From Phoronis australis (lineage: Eukaryota > Phoronida > Phoronidae): 64,000 nucleotides of DNA. Positions 12,501-24,095 of this stretch are shown piece by piece. The notes under the pieces were generated by a model. That model saw nothing but the letters and a program-made list of their open reading frames with translations, made no database searches and was not told the origin of the DNA. Position 1 is the stretch's first letter; every line of letters starts with the position of its first letter. Made by a program: the position numbers and the translations under genes. The DNA lies in NCBI GenBank assembly GCA_002633005.1, contig NMRA01000089.1, forward strand, positions 939,842 through 1,003,841, in the 5' to 3' direction.

Positions 12501-13765
12501 ATGCGTTTTCTAACGCAATAAATCCTGGTTGCCAATTGTTTTTGATTCTACAGAGATTTCAATTCCTGAATAGAAAATGTGTGTTCTGGATTTTTCCGCT
12601 TCAGCTTTCCATTCAGGTAACTAGTGCACAGCACAGTGTTTTTACTATCCCGTGCGGCTCCACTGCAACGAATCACTTCTGGTACAATCTTTGTAAACGA
12701 CGTTCGTATTTTGCACATTTCTTCGGGGTAACAGTTTTCCAAGAGCTATATATTCATTGGACAAGTTTCTGTTTGGTAATTGGTTTTATTTTCTGTCTCA
12801 AGTAGTCCTTGAGCTCATGCTCTGAATGTTTTGAAAACGCAACTCTTTATTTACGCAGATACGTTTTCCTGCCCGTGGGCACCGACTCGCTGAATTCACC
12901 AACCAAACATTTATTTTTGAAAATGCACTCAAAAGTGTAGTTAAAACACCGTGTTGATCATAGTCGTCAGTGCCGAAAAGCGAAATGAACAAATTTGTAT
13001 ACCCTGCTCAAAGCACTTTTGTGGACACTGACATACGGAAACGCCAACGTCTCTGTCTTACAACTCTGCGTGTGCTTGGCATTTCTGATCAAAGCGCTCT
13101 CATGCTGGAAACTTTATTAAGACTGAGCACCGTTTCAAAAAATTGTATTTTTTCTTACAGCTGAGCACAGAATTATTATGCGATTTTAGGACTGAAACGG
13201 AACCAAATCTCTAGTGGTGACTCATTAGAATGTGCAAAATTCGTGGAGGGGGGTGGCTGGCAATACAAGCATGATTTTTTATTTTCGCGCCAAACATGTA
13301 GTTACCACTTCTCATTCAGCGTCACTTACTACCTGAGGTGGCCAGATCGTACATGTACGCTATCAAGATCACCAGACGCTTTGCTTCTCAAAAGTGCACC
13401 TTTGTGTATTTTCTATCATTTTTTGCCATCGCAATCGCACATATGCCACGCAGAGACAAATACCTCTTCACCACGTATTCACATCTTCCCGTTCACAATT
13501 GTTTTATTTTGCATAATTTGTCAATATGTTGTTGACAGAAAATATTTATTTTTGGAACAACGTGAACGACCAACTGATAGGGGACTACGTGTATACATGT
13601 AACTGCTAGCCCAGATTTTAACGTCACCGATACACTGAAAACGGAATGCGCAAGGCTACTTTGCTGTAGCCTCAACAGTGGTGATGTCACCGTCTTAGTT
13701 CGTGGAAATCGTAACCATAATATGATTTCGAAGTTAGAGCCATCGAAGTCCGTGGGTTTAGGGCA

Positions 13766-13865
13766 NNNNNNNNNNNNNNNNNNNNNNNNNNNNNNNNNNN
13801 NNNNNNNNNNNNNNNNNNNNNNNNNNNNNNNNNNNNNNNNNNNNNNNNNNNNNNNNNNNNNNNNN
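13766..13865. other. Assembly gap (100 N)
   Basis: Run of 100 Ns truncating GGTCGGC element copy 1. The sequence after the gap does not match the element, so its missing right end (about 770 bp) and right flank lie in the gap or were collapsed. Confidence 1.
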
Positions 13866-14612
13866 GTCTTTTTGGTTAATTATCGACACATTTTTTAAGA
13901 TTTAATATTCATGTTGGACTCCATAGACCGGCCATTTAACTCACGCAATGTAAATTTCCGCTTATTTTATCACAGTGAGCCTCGCTTTGGATTTCAATGT
14001 CCGCCGCGTGAATTGGGTCTATACGGACCACGATGGATATAATTCTTTGACTTTTATGTTATCCATGTCTTGCACTTGTTCTTTTATTTGTTGTCTTGTT
14101 TTTATGATTTTCTGTAATTATTTGACTCTAAGTGAGTGATATTTATACGGCAGCCAACCTAAAAATAGGGGCCTAGTGGTCTAGACAGAATTGAGGTGGG
14201 GGAAGTAGTAAGGCAAATCCATATGCTCACTAGATATATTTAACGAGTGAGATATTGTTCACGATCAACACACGTGCCAAATAAGATATACATTTAATGA
14301 TATGTGCGCCACGAGCTCGTTACGAGAGGTGAAAGGGAGACCGCTGTAAGCGATAAAAGGTCATTTATGACGAGTCATAAAATTTCAAGTGGTAGATTGT
14401 GAATAAAAATAAGTCAAATAAAAATTGATAATCTCTGGTAAGATGGCCAATAAAAAGCGCCACACGAAAGAAATATCGTTACGAACCTGGCAATATGTGA
14501 TGGTTTTCTGACAATTTTTTGTAATAATGCAGTTGACGTACACCAACTAAGAACCAATAGCTGGCATTTTATGCTTTGTGTAATTAACGTTTCTACTGTT
14601 TTGCTTTTTCAG
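13866..14612. other. Probable intron or upstream sequence of the Ig-like exon
   Basis: AT-rich DNA without coding frames. It ends in a pyrimidine-rich tract (TTTCTACTGTTTTGCTTTTT) and CAG at 14610-14612, a good 3' splice site for the exon that follows. Confidence 0.5.
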
Positions 14613-14972
14613 ATGTTACTGTTTCTGCCTTTGCTGTCAGTTCAACTGAGAAAGTCTATGCTCTCAACGGTGGAAACGCTACATTCAGGATAGTTTTTAC
14701 ACTGAGGACTAATGAAGTATTCAAACATTTTTTTTACAAGTGTAACGGTACTGTGATTGAAGCCCCTTCTTATCACGGGGGTAAGACTCATTACGGTGGA
14801 CTTTGTTACGTTGGGTTTTTTGGTCGTTGCCATACCGACCTAGAGCTTGGAAAAAATGACTTCACTATCACTGTTTTTAATGTTTCGTCTGCTGATGAAG
14901 GCCAGTGCTCTTTGGAAGTTCACTATAGTGCTCTCAACACTATATCTTCATTAAGCCAGCTTGTTGTGGGAA
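14613..14972 (+). CDS. Ig-like domain exon (phase 1-1)
   Basis: A 360-bp exon flanked by a strong acceptor (TTTGCTTTTTCAG) and donor (GTAAGT at 14973). It starts and ends in phase 1, the usual symmetry of extracellular Ig-domain exons. The frame (from GTT at 14615) gives about 119 residues that begin VTVSAFAVSS and carry NGGNATF like a B-strand region. Four cysteines lie in YKCNGT, GGLCY, GRCHT and DEGQCSL; the last sits in an F-strand-like setting, NVSSADEGQC, resembling the D-x-G-x-C pattern of Ig V or I sets with Gln in place of Tyr. The B-strand Cys and core Trp are not obvious, so it is a divergent Ig-like fold. The role is probably the extracellular part of a receptor or adhesion protein; neighbouring exons were not found nearby. 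Confidence 0.6.
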
Positions 14973-16959
14973 GTAAGTAAAATTTCGACTGCAGCATAAT
15001 TATTTATGTTTGTAACAAAATGTTTCCTTGACTAAACTTCTATACAATTAAATCCCACTTTTAGAGACGTTCAATTTAAACCATTCAAAATAAGCTGCTA
15101 CGTTAATAGTTACTTGTACATTGTATCTCCTCACCTCACTCGGCTTTATCGGTGGTGGTTGGTTGTGCCATACCTGGTAAGCGAGATATGTTAACTTAGG
15201 TGTGATTCCTAGAGAACACGCCATTGGCAGTACGACAAAACGCCCTGGGATGCCTCATTCTGTTGATGTGCATAATGCACGGTTACGGTAGCTGGAATGA
15301 CGCGTCATTAGTTAACAACGGTCATTTCTTGATTCTGATTTGGAGTTATTTCCGCCTACAATGTATTTTTGGCCATGCTATTAGAAAGAACTGGTAGCGA
15401 GACCTTGGTTCTCTGTTGAGAAGCCAAGTGTTACAGTATGCTATTGCGTAAGTACAGGTTAATAATTTTGTGATAAAACGTCACTGACAGAGTTCCCGGA
15501 TCATTGCATTTTAACTGTTTTGAAAGCAGACGGTGTATAACTGGGTTCAAGTCTGTATCCGACAGCAATTTAAACATGTTTTCTGAATCTTTGTAGCTTA
15601 TAGTCAGGTTTGTTGTGTAGTCGTGTTGGAGGAATATTTTTAGGGAAGTAGTAACTATACATTTTTAGAAACTTCATGGAACGACAAATCAAGAATTTCA
15701 TTCCAAGTGGCCATCTTGATGGCCAGTTTGTTTTTCGAAAATGGCTCGTAAAATGTATTTTGCTCAATATCCCCCCTTCCGGGTCACTTAGATTGTTGGT
15801 TTTTATAGCTATACCTAGATTCCTCACGTCAATGAATCGGAAATTTTTATTTTATTGGCAACCGTCTAGGCGGCCATCTTAGATTGTAAAAAAGGTGCCC
15901 GTAATGCATGTTCCATAGTGTCTTTTACTCTTGGATCAACCAGAATATTAGTTTTAATGCTTGCACTCAGATCTGTGTGGTCAACATATATGAAAATGTG
16001 AAATATTATTAGCAGCCGCAGTTTCTAAATGCATTGTTCATGTAATCCAACATATTTGATTACTTTCTTACTTTCCCGTATACTTTGTTTGGAGCTTGTT
16101 TCTTTCAAAACACTTAAACTAAACATTTTATTTACGTTGCAGTACATTAAAGTAGTCTGTGTAGTGTCAAAAGTCTTTCAAAACTTTGAAATGAATCAAT
16201 AGATCAATACTATGGCCATATCTTTTATCAATGTCTTCAGGAATCGCAACACCATCACCAATATGACATTCTGAACTATATTGACATGTATCTGTGTAAG
16301 GTAGGTCCTTTGATCGTCAAGAGCATCTTTGGGAAGAGCAACGTTTTTGCTCTATCGTCCAACCATCTCAATGACACATGTAGCCTCTGGAGCCGGGAGC
16401 TCATCAGTTGTTAGGTTTTCATAGGGTCACCTTTGTACGTGTAAATTCATCCTGCAATTGTTCAAGGAACTCATGTCGAGCAATGGCTGCCCTGCACTAC
16501 ACCCTGGCTTGACAAATCAACCTGAGCACATGCTGCTTCATGACAGTTTTCTTCTAAGCGCAAATCACGTCGGGTGCTCTTCCTGCACGCTGAAGCTGAA
16601 ATAATGTCACTCTTGACAGAGTCTTTGCTGTATTCAAGTGTCTTCGCAGACAGATATTCAGTAAGTTGTCATGGTAGAGGAAACGGCACATTGGGATGTT
16701 CTGTACAAAGTATCATCTCTTATCTGATACTGTAGTTGACCCTTTTTTTCTTTTCTCTCGTGGCTTGCTTCCAAGAGTTGTCTTTTTGAGTGTCAAAAAC
16801 CAGAGTGATATCGTAATTATCATATCACTTTCAAACTATCTACACGTGCAGTTTTGTGGCTTGGGAGAACGAACACACAGTGGATGCCGTTTACATGTTT
16901 TCTGGACCTTAATACTCTCTTTTAGTACATGTATGAGGGCAGTCCTGTTCTAAGACGAC
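14973..16959. other. Intron/intergenic; possible decayed coding on minus strand
   Basis: No repeat shared with the rest of the window. Between about 16690 and 16150 the minus strand has coding-like stretches in changing frames (for example ECHIGDGVAIPEDID and ARHEFLEQLQDEFT) broken by stops. I cannot name the family, and treat it as possible pseudogene debris only. Confidence 0.35.
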
Positions 16960-17954
16960 TACTCCCGGAAGTTTCTGCAAAATGTGGATTCGATTCGACT
17001 TGTCTGTGCATGGCAGCATTGTCCCACTGGCAGCTAATGTTGTTGGGTCCACGGAAAAATGAAGTTCGACTGTGTACGAGGTGGTTCGTTTTAACAGAAA
17101 AAGAGATGAGTATATTAAAGAATGCAAGGTCGAAAGCGACAAAAACCTTTTCTTGTCAAGCAAACAAAGCTGCATCACGTGTTTTGAAACAGCAGCGTAG
17201 ATGTTGCGATATGTCCCCATCACTTGGCTTTCAGTTATTTGATAAGCTGGTATACCCAACGCTGTGTTATGGTGCCGAGATTTGGGGATTTATAGAATCT
17301 AAGTTTTGTAAATGGACCCCCCTGGGACTTGGCAGTTCCTAATCTAACGCTGCAGTATTGGGTGAATGTGGCAGATACCCTATGCTTACGAGGTACTTTG
17401 TTAGCTGAATTAAATATTGGTTTAAACTTTTGAATATGCCACAGGAACGTTATCCAAGGGCCGTTTACAACATGTTGTACAGACTAGATGAGATTGGTAG
17501 AGATACGTATAATTGGGCAAGCTCAGTCCGCAATTTATTGTCAATGTAAGGTTTTTATGATGTTAAGGACTGTGCTTTTCAAAGGTGGCAACACTAAGAT
17601 AAAGTATTACAAAAAAATTAAGGTTATATTCAAACATGAAAATATTTAGTAATTGAAAATCTTCCAAGATTGTTCGCGCAAAGTTTTACACGTTTTCGTT
17701 GTGCAAACCATAGAATGGCAGTAGAAACTGGTCGTTACGGAAATGTGATATATCAAGACAGGTTTTGTGCAAAATGCTCGAAGAATTGCGTCGAGGATGA
17801 ATATTTGTTTTTGTTAGCTTGCGATGCTCTTTCCGAACTCAGAATTAATTTTATAATAGAGAGCCTCCGGTCAAGTCCCTTTTTGTTTAAATATCATAGA
17901 CTATTTTGTTATACCGATATACCAGTTCTGAAATATAGTATAGCACTCCAGTGA
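16960..17954 (+). pseudogene. LINE (non-LTR retrotransposon) 3' fragment
   Basis: The fragment holds the C-terminal part of a non-LTR reverse transcriptase and the downstream region. Visible blocks in order: LFDKLVYPTLCYGAEIWGF near 17230-17290, typical of the end of LINE reverse transcriptase; GECGRYPM and IKYWFKLLNMPQERYP near 17360-17450; WASSVRNLLSM near 17515; then FRCANHRMAVETGRY followed by CAKC, EDEYLFLLAC near 17690-17815, the cysteine-bearing tail of this LINE clade. The blocks lie in more than one frame with stops between, so it is dead. The endonuclease and the catalytic RT core are absent (5' truncation). Clade assignment (CR1/L2/RTE-like) is uncertain. Confidence 0.8.
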
Positions 17955-17981
17955 TCGTCGTGTTTGCTTTTATTTTGTACT

Positions 17982-18371
17982 TTAGGCCGATGGCCATGTG
18001 TACAAATATAGGAAGAAGAAGGAAAACGGAAATACGATGACTAAACTAAAAGATGCAAAAATCAGAATAACGCATTCTGCGACAAATATTGCTCTTGGTG
18101 TTAGGGTGAATTCATAGAGACTGATAGCATGTTTCTGGTCAATTTGGCCATTTAACTCGACATGTACCATCACACTTGCATATTCTCCTTTCGATTCAAA
18201 GCGTCGACACGGAATTTTAGGGGTGCCTTGTTGTGTTCTGACATGAACATCATATTTTTTAGAGTTTAAATGATGACCAAAGACTTTTATCTTCATTGGT
18301 TGTCTTAGCGACATATTCTCAGTACACTGCCTGACCTTGTTATCAGCATATGATGTCCATGATCCATGCAT
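17982..18371 (-). CDS. Unrecognised ORF with C-terminal membrane segment
   Basis: A 129-codon frame with coding-like composition starts at ATG (MHGSWTSYADNK) and is preceded in frame by a stop. The first 95 residues are polar, with an even spread of charged residues. Residues about 98-124 are a hydrophobic run (VILIFASFSLVIVFPFSFFF), a likely transmembrane helix, followed by a very short tail and TAA. It could be the last exon of a single-pass membrane protein transcribed right to left, possibly downstream of the ORF at 18434-18792. I do not recognise the family. The LINE fragment on the opposite strand ends 28 bp away. Confidence 0.45.
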   Translation of the reverse strand: MHGSWTSYADNKVRQCTENMSLRQPMKIKVFGHHLNSKKYDVHVRTQQGTPKIPCRRFESKGEYASVMVHVELNGQIDQKHAISLYEFTLTPRAIFVAECVILIFASFSLVIVFPFSFFFLYLYTWPSA

Positions 18372-18433
18372 TATGGGACATACACGTAGGCATGTGTGAT
18401 TTTGTAATACAGATGATCACTCTTCATTTTAAT

Positions 18434-18792
18434 TTAATTGCCATGACGTAGTAAAATCTTTTTAGCTCTTAGTGTCCCAAAGACGTTGGCTTCTATCCAT
18501 ACATCATCTATGCCAATAATATCTTTGAACGCCCGAAGACCTTCCACAGATGCCATTACTGCATTCAATTCTTCAAGTCTTTGGTTCACTGTTTGCTTAC
18601 GTTGAGGTCTGGTATCTAGGGGCTGCACGAGCCTCTGGAATAGACCCGTGAAACATGAAATGACAACTGGATTCACCTCTGGAATTGACCCACATGGAAT
18701 GACAGCTAATTGTCCTTCTCCAACCAACAGCCTCCTCAACTGGCTCGTCTGCAAAACATCTGGTACCAAGTTCAACCGCTCATGGGCCACCT
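18434..18792 (-). CDS. Unrecognised terminal exon, helical protein
   Basis: The open frame has strongly protein-like composition (rich in Leu, Val, Glu and Arg, no low complexity), with blocks such as ERLNLVPDVLQTSQLRRLL, QRLEELNAVMASVEGLRAF and IGIDDVWIEANVFGTL, ending LLRHGN and a stop. A good acceptor (ACCACTTCTTCCAG) lies just upstream on the minus strand, which would give an exon starting at 18792. The frame is open to about 18838, so the true 5' edge is uncertain. The alternating Leu pattern suggests alpha-helical, perhaps HEAT-like, structure. No family is assigned. Confidence 0.5.
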
Positions 18793-18849
18793 CTGGAAGA
18801 AGTGGTAAATTAACAAACTCAGCCAGGACGGCTCGCAGGTATCACTGAG

Positions 18850-19778
18850 TTGTAGAATGCCCAGCAGGCTACAACTCCCGTTTTTCTCGTCGTTGGTCCC
18901 CAGTCTATTGTCAACATTGTCTGCCATCCTACAGTGGAATGCAAAATATATTTCCATTGAGTATAGGAGAGCCGGAGTCCAAGGTGAACAGTTGAAATAA
19001 TTCAAAAGATATGTCTCAAATACCTTTTCAAAAAGATAAAAATATAGATATATACTGTAAATGGATACTAATCTGCGTTTCTGTGTTTCCTCTAAATATT
19101 TTGGGAGTTCATAGCTGCTTTTGAAATAATTTAGATTTTATAGCATTTTAGAAGTATTGTGTTTTCAATCCCTTACTCACAAAATTTGAGTTCAGCAATT
19201 AAAAATTTTCTTACATTGCAATTGACCCAAGAGCAGAGATACAGAGCAAAATGTATTTTAAGTTAGCCATTTTTGAAATTCCAAGATGGCCGCCAATAAA
19301 ATTAAAATGTCCAGTTCATTGACCTCAGAATTGCACCTGCAGCAATGAAAACATTCTCAGTGACCCAAGGGCGGATATATTTTGCATAATCTATTTTTCA
19401 TGTGCACTTTGATGAAAATCCAAGATGGCCACCAAAACGGGAATCAATTGGTTTTTGATTCGTCATTCGATGAGGTTTCCAAAATCGTATAGTTTCCAGT
19501 TTCCCCACAACTGTTAAAATTTGGACACAGCGAGCCTGAATATCATGAATGGATATTTAAGAAATCATTGTTTTGTTTGGTTTTGTTTTGTTTTTTATTG
19601 TACCCTATGATATACACAAAGATGTAGGATTACGTAACGGTTGGATTTGCACAGTTCTTCTCTGCATGTAAGGTTCCATTCTACATGTACATTATGCCAT
19701 ACTTTGCAGCCTTTGACTCGAGAAAAATTCCCAGGTTGGCTAGTTTGACCCCTGGTGATACCATGTCAAACTGCTGAT
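18850..19778. other. Non-coding; dispersed AAGATGGCC motif
   Basis: No coding frame. A partly repeated block, cattttgaaattCCAAGATGGCCgcca near 19270 and ccAAGATGGCCaccaaaa near 19420, together with TTGACCTCAGAATTGC, suggests an old degraded repeat (similar short motifs occur at 15700 and 15870). Nothing else is supportable. Confidence 0.45.
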
Positions 19779-19898
19779 ATAAAGTTTATCATATCTTCCT
19801 CACTAGCTTCATATTCTGTACAATGACTCATCATAGCTGCAGCTACCAACACAAGAGTAATGGACAAATGATGTGTTTTTTATACTTTAACAACAGGT
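19779..19898. repeat. Left flank half of a split 179-bp repeat unit
   Basis: This roughly 120-bp sequence (AAAGTTTATCATATCTTCCT ... TTTAACAACAGGT) recurs at 32673-32792 with few differences. At the right-hand locus it continues into GTGCACCATATAAAGACGC, whereas here it is cut at ACAGGT by CCCTTAC, the start of the first AACTTAAGTT array. It therefore marks the left insertion boundary. Confidence 0.8.
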
Positions 19899-20245
19899 CC
19901 CTTACATAAATGAATTTAAGTTTTCATTGAAAAAGTAAAGTTTTGGCGAAAGCTTAATTGGAACAAACTTAAGTTTCCATAACTTAAGTTTTCAAAAACT
20001 TGTTCTAAAAATTTAAGTTTTTCAAAAACATAAATTGTATAAATTTAAGTTTTCAGGAAACTTAAGTTTTTGAAAAACTTAAGTTTCTAGAACTTAAGTT
20101 CGTTCCAAAAACTTGTTCCAAAATACTTAAGTTTTTGGAAAACTTAAGTTTTGGACAAAGTTTTAGTAACAAACATAATTCATCAAAACTTAAGTTTTGG
20201 AAAACTGAAGTTTTGTAGAATCAATAAGTTTCAGTAGGACAGGCA
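19899..20245. repeat. AACTTAAGTT palindrome array 1 (left end)
   Basis: About fifteen imperfect copies of AAAACTTAAGTTTT, spaced roughly 15-25 bp. Each is a perfect or near-perfect palindrome centred on CTTAAG, interspersed with TTGGAACAAG-like linkers. It begins with the terminal CCCTTACATAAATGAA motif. Confidence 0.9.
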
Positions 20246-21230
20246 TTTAAATATTTCGACTTTCACTAAAACAAGAGTGGAGTACAATAACAAATTTAAT
20301 GATTCTCATACAAGATTCAACAAACTAGAGTTCTATTAACATTTCATTAACAGTGATCAGTTGCAGAAAATAAAATGCACTTCCTAAAATACACTAGTTC
20401 CTTAAAGTAAGTGAACATAAGTGAAATACCAAAATCTCAAAAACCAGAAGCATTTCAAAAATCAGTTCATCAAGTGTCATGCATACAAAGCAGTGAAAAC
20501 TAAATGAGGCTAATAATATATTCATATTTGTAAGGTTTTCAGTCTAAGACAATACGCGATAATTGAGGGAGCAAAATGGAATGTACAAACAGAGAAATAA
20601 CTACCACACGACCAAATAAAATGTTAATATATAGCCAGGAAGGACTACAACAAAAGTCTACGTTTCAACAGCACAGACTTTTGCAACTGAAATTGCAGCA
20701 ATGACACCAAGAATACCAAATATTTTAATGTGCAAAATCCAAGAATATCAGCAAAGACAAGAGCATAACATAAGACGTACATGTAAATGGTAACTTAAAG
20801 TTTATCGACAATGGCCACAGATCTGATTTTGGGAAGTACAATTCTTATGCTAGAAATAGTGCCTAGACACGCCTATCATTGTTTTCAACCTTAAAAATAT
20901 CAGTTTAAAAGTCAAAGTTTGGTTTTGTTGACAATCATAGTAACAGTAAATCCAATACACTCCATGGTGTGCACAAATTTCACTAAAAGTAACCCTAAGT
21001 ACAACCTGGTTATACGAGATGGAAATTAGAAAACTTAGACCTTTGACCACAAAAATATTATTTTTCCTTTAATTTGAAGCTACTTCATACACATATCTAT
21101 AGGGCCTTTTATACTAACATCGACGCGTCGAAGTTTTTGGGAGTTAATGTCAGTACGAACGCTTAAACTTTGGTCCTGGAAGGAAGTTAACAGCGCCAGG
21201 ATTTTTAAGTGCTTAGCGTCAATGCTGCCA
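20246..21230. repeat. Direct duplication, copy A
   Basis: About 1 kb that recurs in the same orientation at 30285-31222, from AGTTTCAGTAGGACAGGCAT to TAACAGCGCCAG. The copies differ by many substitutions and small indels, so the duplication is not recent. It has no coding frame. The end contains the palindrome CGACGCGTCG in TACTAACATCGACGCGTCG (ACACGTCG in copy B). Confidence 0.85.
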
Positions 21231-23959
21231 CGCAGTATAAACGATCAACTTCGGTCCTATCAAAGTTATTGCCAGGGATATCATTAACAACTACATAGTA
21301 GTGTGATGACTAATAGTTGTTTATACCTTGCTCTAATAATCTCCAATCAATTTAAAAATAAGTTTTATGTCAATGAGCACATGTAAATGTTCCCAAGTTG
21401 TCACATCTTAGCGTGCAGTGCTACCTTGCGATACCTTCGATCACGACAGCGTCACCTACTGTTTACTTCGAAGTTCATTAACTACCGAAGCCAGAATAAA
21501 CGGTCCAGTTACATTCGCAGTATATGCCGATGCTCCGCTCAGACAAGAGTTTAGTCAATGTAAAAGAGCCCTATGGTAGACCACAAGCCACTCGATCTTC
21601 TTTAGGTGGCTCTGCTCGCTTAGCTTCACAGGCAACTAATCCATGTTCTGTGACTACAAACGCGCGTTTCTGAGCTCATATAACTGAATTCATAGGTTCA
21701 TAAGCTGCAGTTCGTAAGTGCGTAGGTTGTGTTGTCTGGGTAGCCTTCCTTATCCAACGATTGTTGAAGGCACACTCTGCAATAAAGACTAAAAATTTTA
21801 GTAACAGATGGGTAAAAGCTATAAGTATAAGACAACTTAACTTGCTGGATATTTATCGTGCTGTTTATACAACACTGATTTGTAAAACTTCCTGACTTAT
21901 ATACAGAGCCTAGAAAATAGTCTTCAAATTCAAAATTTAACCAATCACTCTCCAGGATTCAAGTGCAAGACTAGTCTGCAAGTTTACTTCAAGCAAGCAC
22001 TGCAGTGGGTCAGTTTTCCTCATACTGTTGTGAATGAAGTTTTAATCCTGAATTCGCGACATTCAAAACAATTTTATACTATACAACTTGAATACAAAAC
22101 ATGCACATGGTCACCTATCATGCTATCACTATCTACAACAGAACCGTGCATATGACAAAACTGAATGTGCTAATAAAAGTTGGACTTCAGGCTAACCAGG
22201 TATCATGTTCTGTAACTTTTTAGTTCAAGTTCTATGACAAATTAATTAATATTTTCATCAAATGATGAAACTGTTGGCAACTACAATAATCTACAAGTCC
22301 CATTATTTTGATGAACTTTTCATTGTTTAATTTGTTAATCTGATAAGAAAATGGACAACTCTACATAATGAGCAGAGCTAGTTGTATTTTAGCTAGTTGT
22401 CTCCAGCCAGCAAAGAACTTCTTTCTAATGTTTCATGGACTGTTAGCCGGCACAACCAGGGTTAGAACAGGAAGTTTAATCTCACATGTGTACTTCCGCA
22501 TGTACTTTTTAAAACTCATAGCAAAACCAAGAAGCTTTATATTGACTTAACCAAATGGCTACAAGAATCAGTGAGCTTGTTAGACATTATAAGACCATTT
22601 GCTAAACCAAGGACATATTTCATATTGTTTAAAATTCAAACCCTGATAGCAGCAGTAGTTTTAACTCAACAATGAAACATATGAAGCTCTACCTGCCATG
22701 TGGATGTAAACAGCCCAATGACACCCCTTGGTGATTGTTTCGATGCAAATGTTTGGATGTCTAGTTCTTCCAAGTACTCCGCCAAGTTAATAGAGACCTG
22801 AAAACAATGAGATATTAGCAAACATAACAGTATGTGATAGCTTCTTAAGAATTCAGACATAACCCATTTACAGAGAATGCTATCCATGTAACGATCAAGG
22901 GCGGTCGGTCAGATCCAGAATTTTTAAGTGGGGGTTAGAGCACAGTAGGGTTTTGCCCATCAGACATTCACGCCCTGCCCCCACCCCCANGAGAATATGC
23001 CCCTACAGACATGGGGAGATCATTCTAGTCAGTCCATATTCAACTCAACTCAACTACTATGTAAAGTTGTACCCAGATTAACTTTCACTTTCACCATAAC
23101 ATCAAACTATTTGATTTCAATAAAACTAGTCGAACTCGCATTGAATGTGAAAATTTTGAGTCTGAATATGCAAACTTTTGCGACATTCTAGTATTCCACA
23201 ACCCGGTAAAAATTCGAAAGCACACACTCAATCCCAAGGTCAAATCACACAGATTTTCCTTATTTGCATTGAATTATTTGGTGCAATAAGATAGAAATTA
23301 TGCAAGTTTCACTGTGTGTAACAATAGTTAACATGTCGTCTGGTGAGAATTCACTTGGGTACATTGTGACCTATGCAGGGGGGTATTCCAGATAGGGTAC
23401 TAGAAGTGGGATCAGAATGTCCTTTCGCTTTCAATAACCTAGATCCACCCGGCAAACCTGAGCAAATCAGTCAAAATAGGCAATCCAATAGTTACATTGG
23501 TGATTCTTAAATTTGAGAACCAGGTACATGCGCACACCTAGGGGAGGCTCGAACAAACACCCCCCCCCCACTTGCCGAAGTGGGCATGAAGAGGTGAGCC
23601 TCATAGAAACAAAAAAATGGAAAAAAGAGACCCGAGTCCACTGAAAAGCTGTATTTCAGGAATGCACTGTGCACAGCTCTGAACATAGGCCGTTTGTTTT
23701 TAGTAAAAGGTCAACATACCCAGATTTTTTAGCACCCCCCATATTTTAGGATGGGTGCGTGGATGAGGCAAGTGAACCTTGCAAATTATTGACCTGTAGC
23801 CATACGAGATTTCAAAAGCCGGAGCTTCCAAGAATTACTACGAACATAGACATAAGCACACACAACCAATGCCATACCGAACTTGGGAAATGATTACACT
23901 TTGCCTTGGTAGTCTCCCCCCTTGCATTGATCACGCTGACTGACAAAACCTAAGAAGAT
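21231..23959. other. Non-coding spacer within the composite
   Basis: AT-rich sequence with no motif-bearing ORF. A single N at 22990 lies in a C-rich stretch and marks a join of unknown true length. A poly-C tract is near 23560. Nothing else is supportable. Confidence 0.5.
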
Positions 23960-24095
23960 CCTTACAAAAATGAACTTAAGTTTTCATCGAAAAACTTAAG
24001 TTTTCGGTCTAAAAAACTTAAGTGTTCATTCGCGAAAACTTAAGTTTTTTTCGAAAACTTAAGTATTTGGAACAAGTTTTTTGGAACGAACTTAA
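23960..24095. repeat. AACTTAAGTT palindrome array 2 (left-type end)
   Basis: Begins CCTTACAAAAATGAACTTAA, the left-terminal motif, then about seven CTTAAG palindromes. No matching right end directly follows, so it is a solo or truncated end of the same element family. Confidence 0.85.

Larger units (their letters stand above)
9230..13765 (+). mobile_element. GGTCGGC element copy 1 (right end lost in gap)
   Basis: The left end is CAGCACACATCACGAATTTT preceded by TA, followed by about 190 bp of GC-rich alternating GGTCGGC and GCCGACC motifs. The body is AT-rich and nearly identical to copy 3. The copy stops at the 100-N gap, about 0.77 kb short of the right inverted repeat. It has two private changes: a 141-bp tandem duplication and a 22-bp tandem expansion. 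Open frames (at most 125 codons) recur in other copies only because the DNA is repeated; no transposase motif is seen, so the family is non-autonomous or its transposase is unrecognised. TA flanks suggest a Tc1/mariner or pogo type, by inference only. Confidence 0.9.

Noticed and set aside
16150-16690. Coding-like minus-strand stretches
   Set aside because: Frames change and stop repeatedly and I recognise no domain; mentioned only as possible debris.
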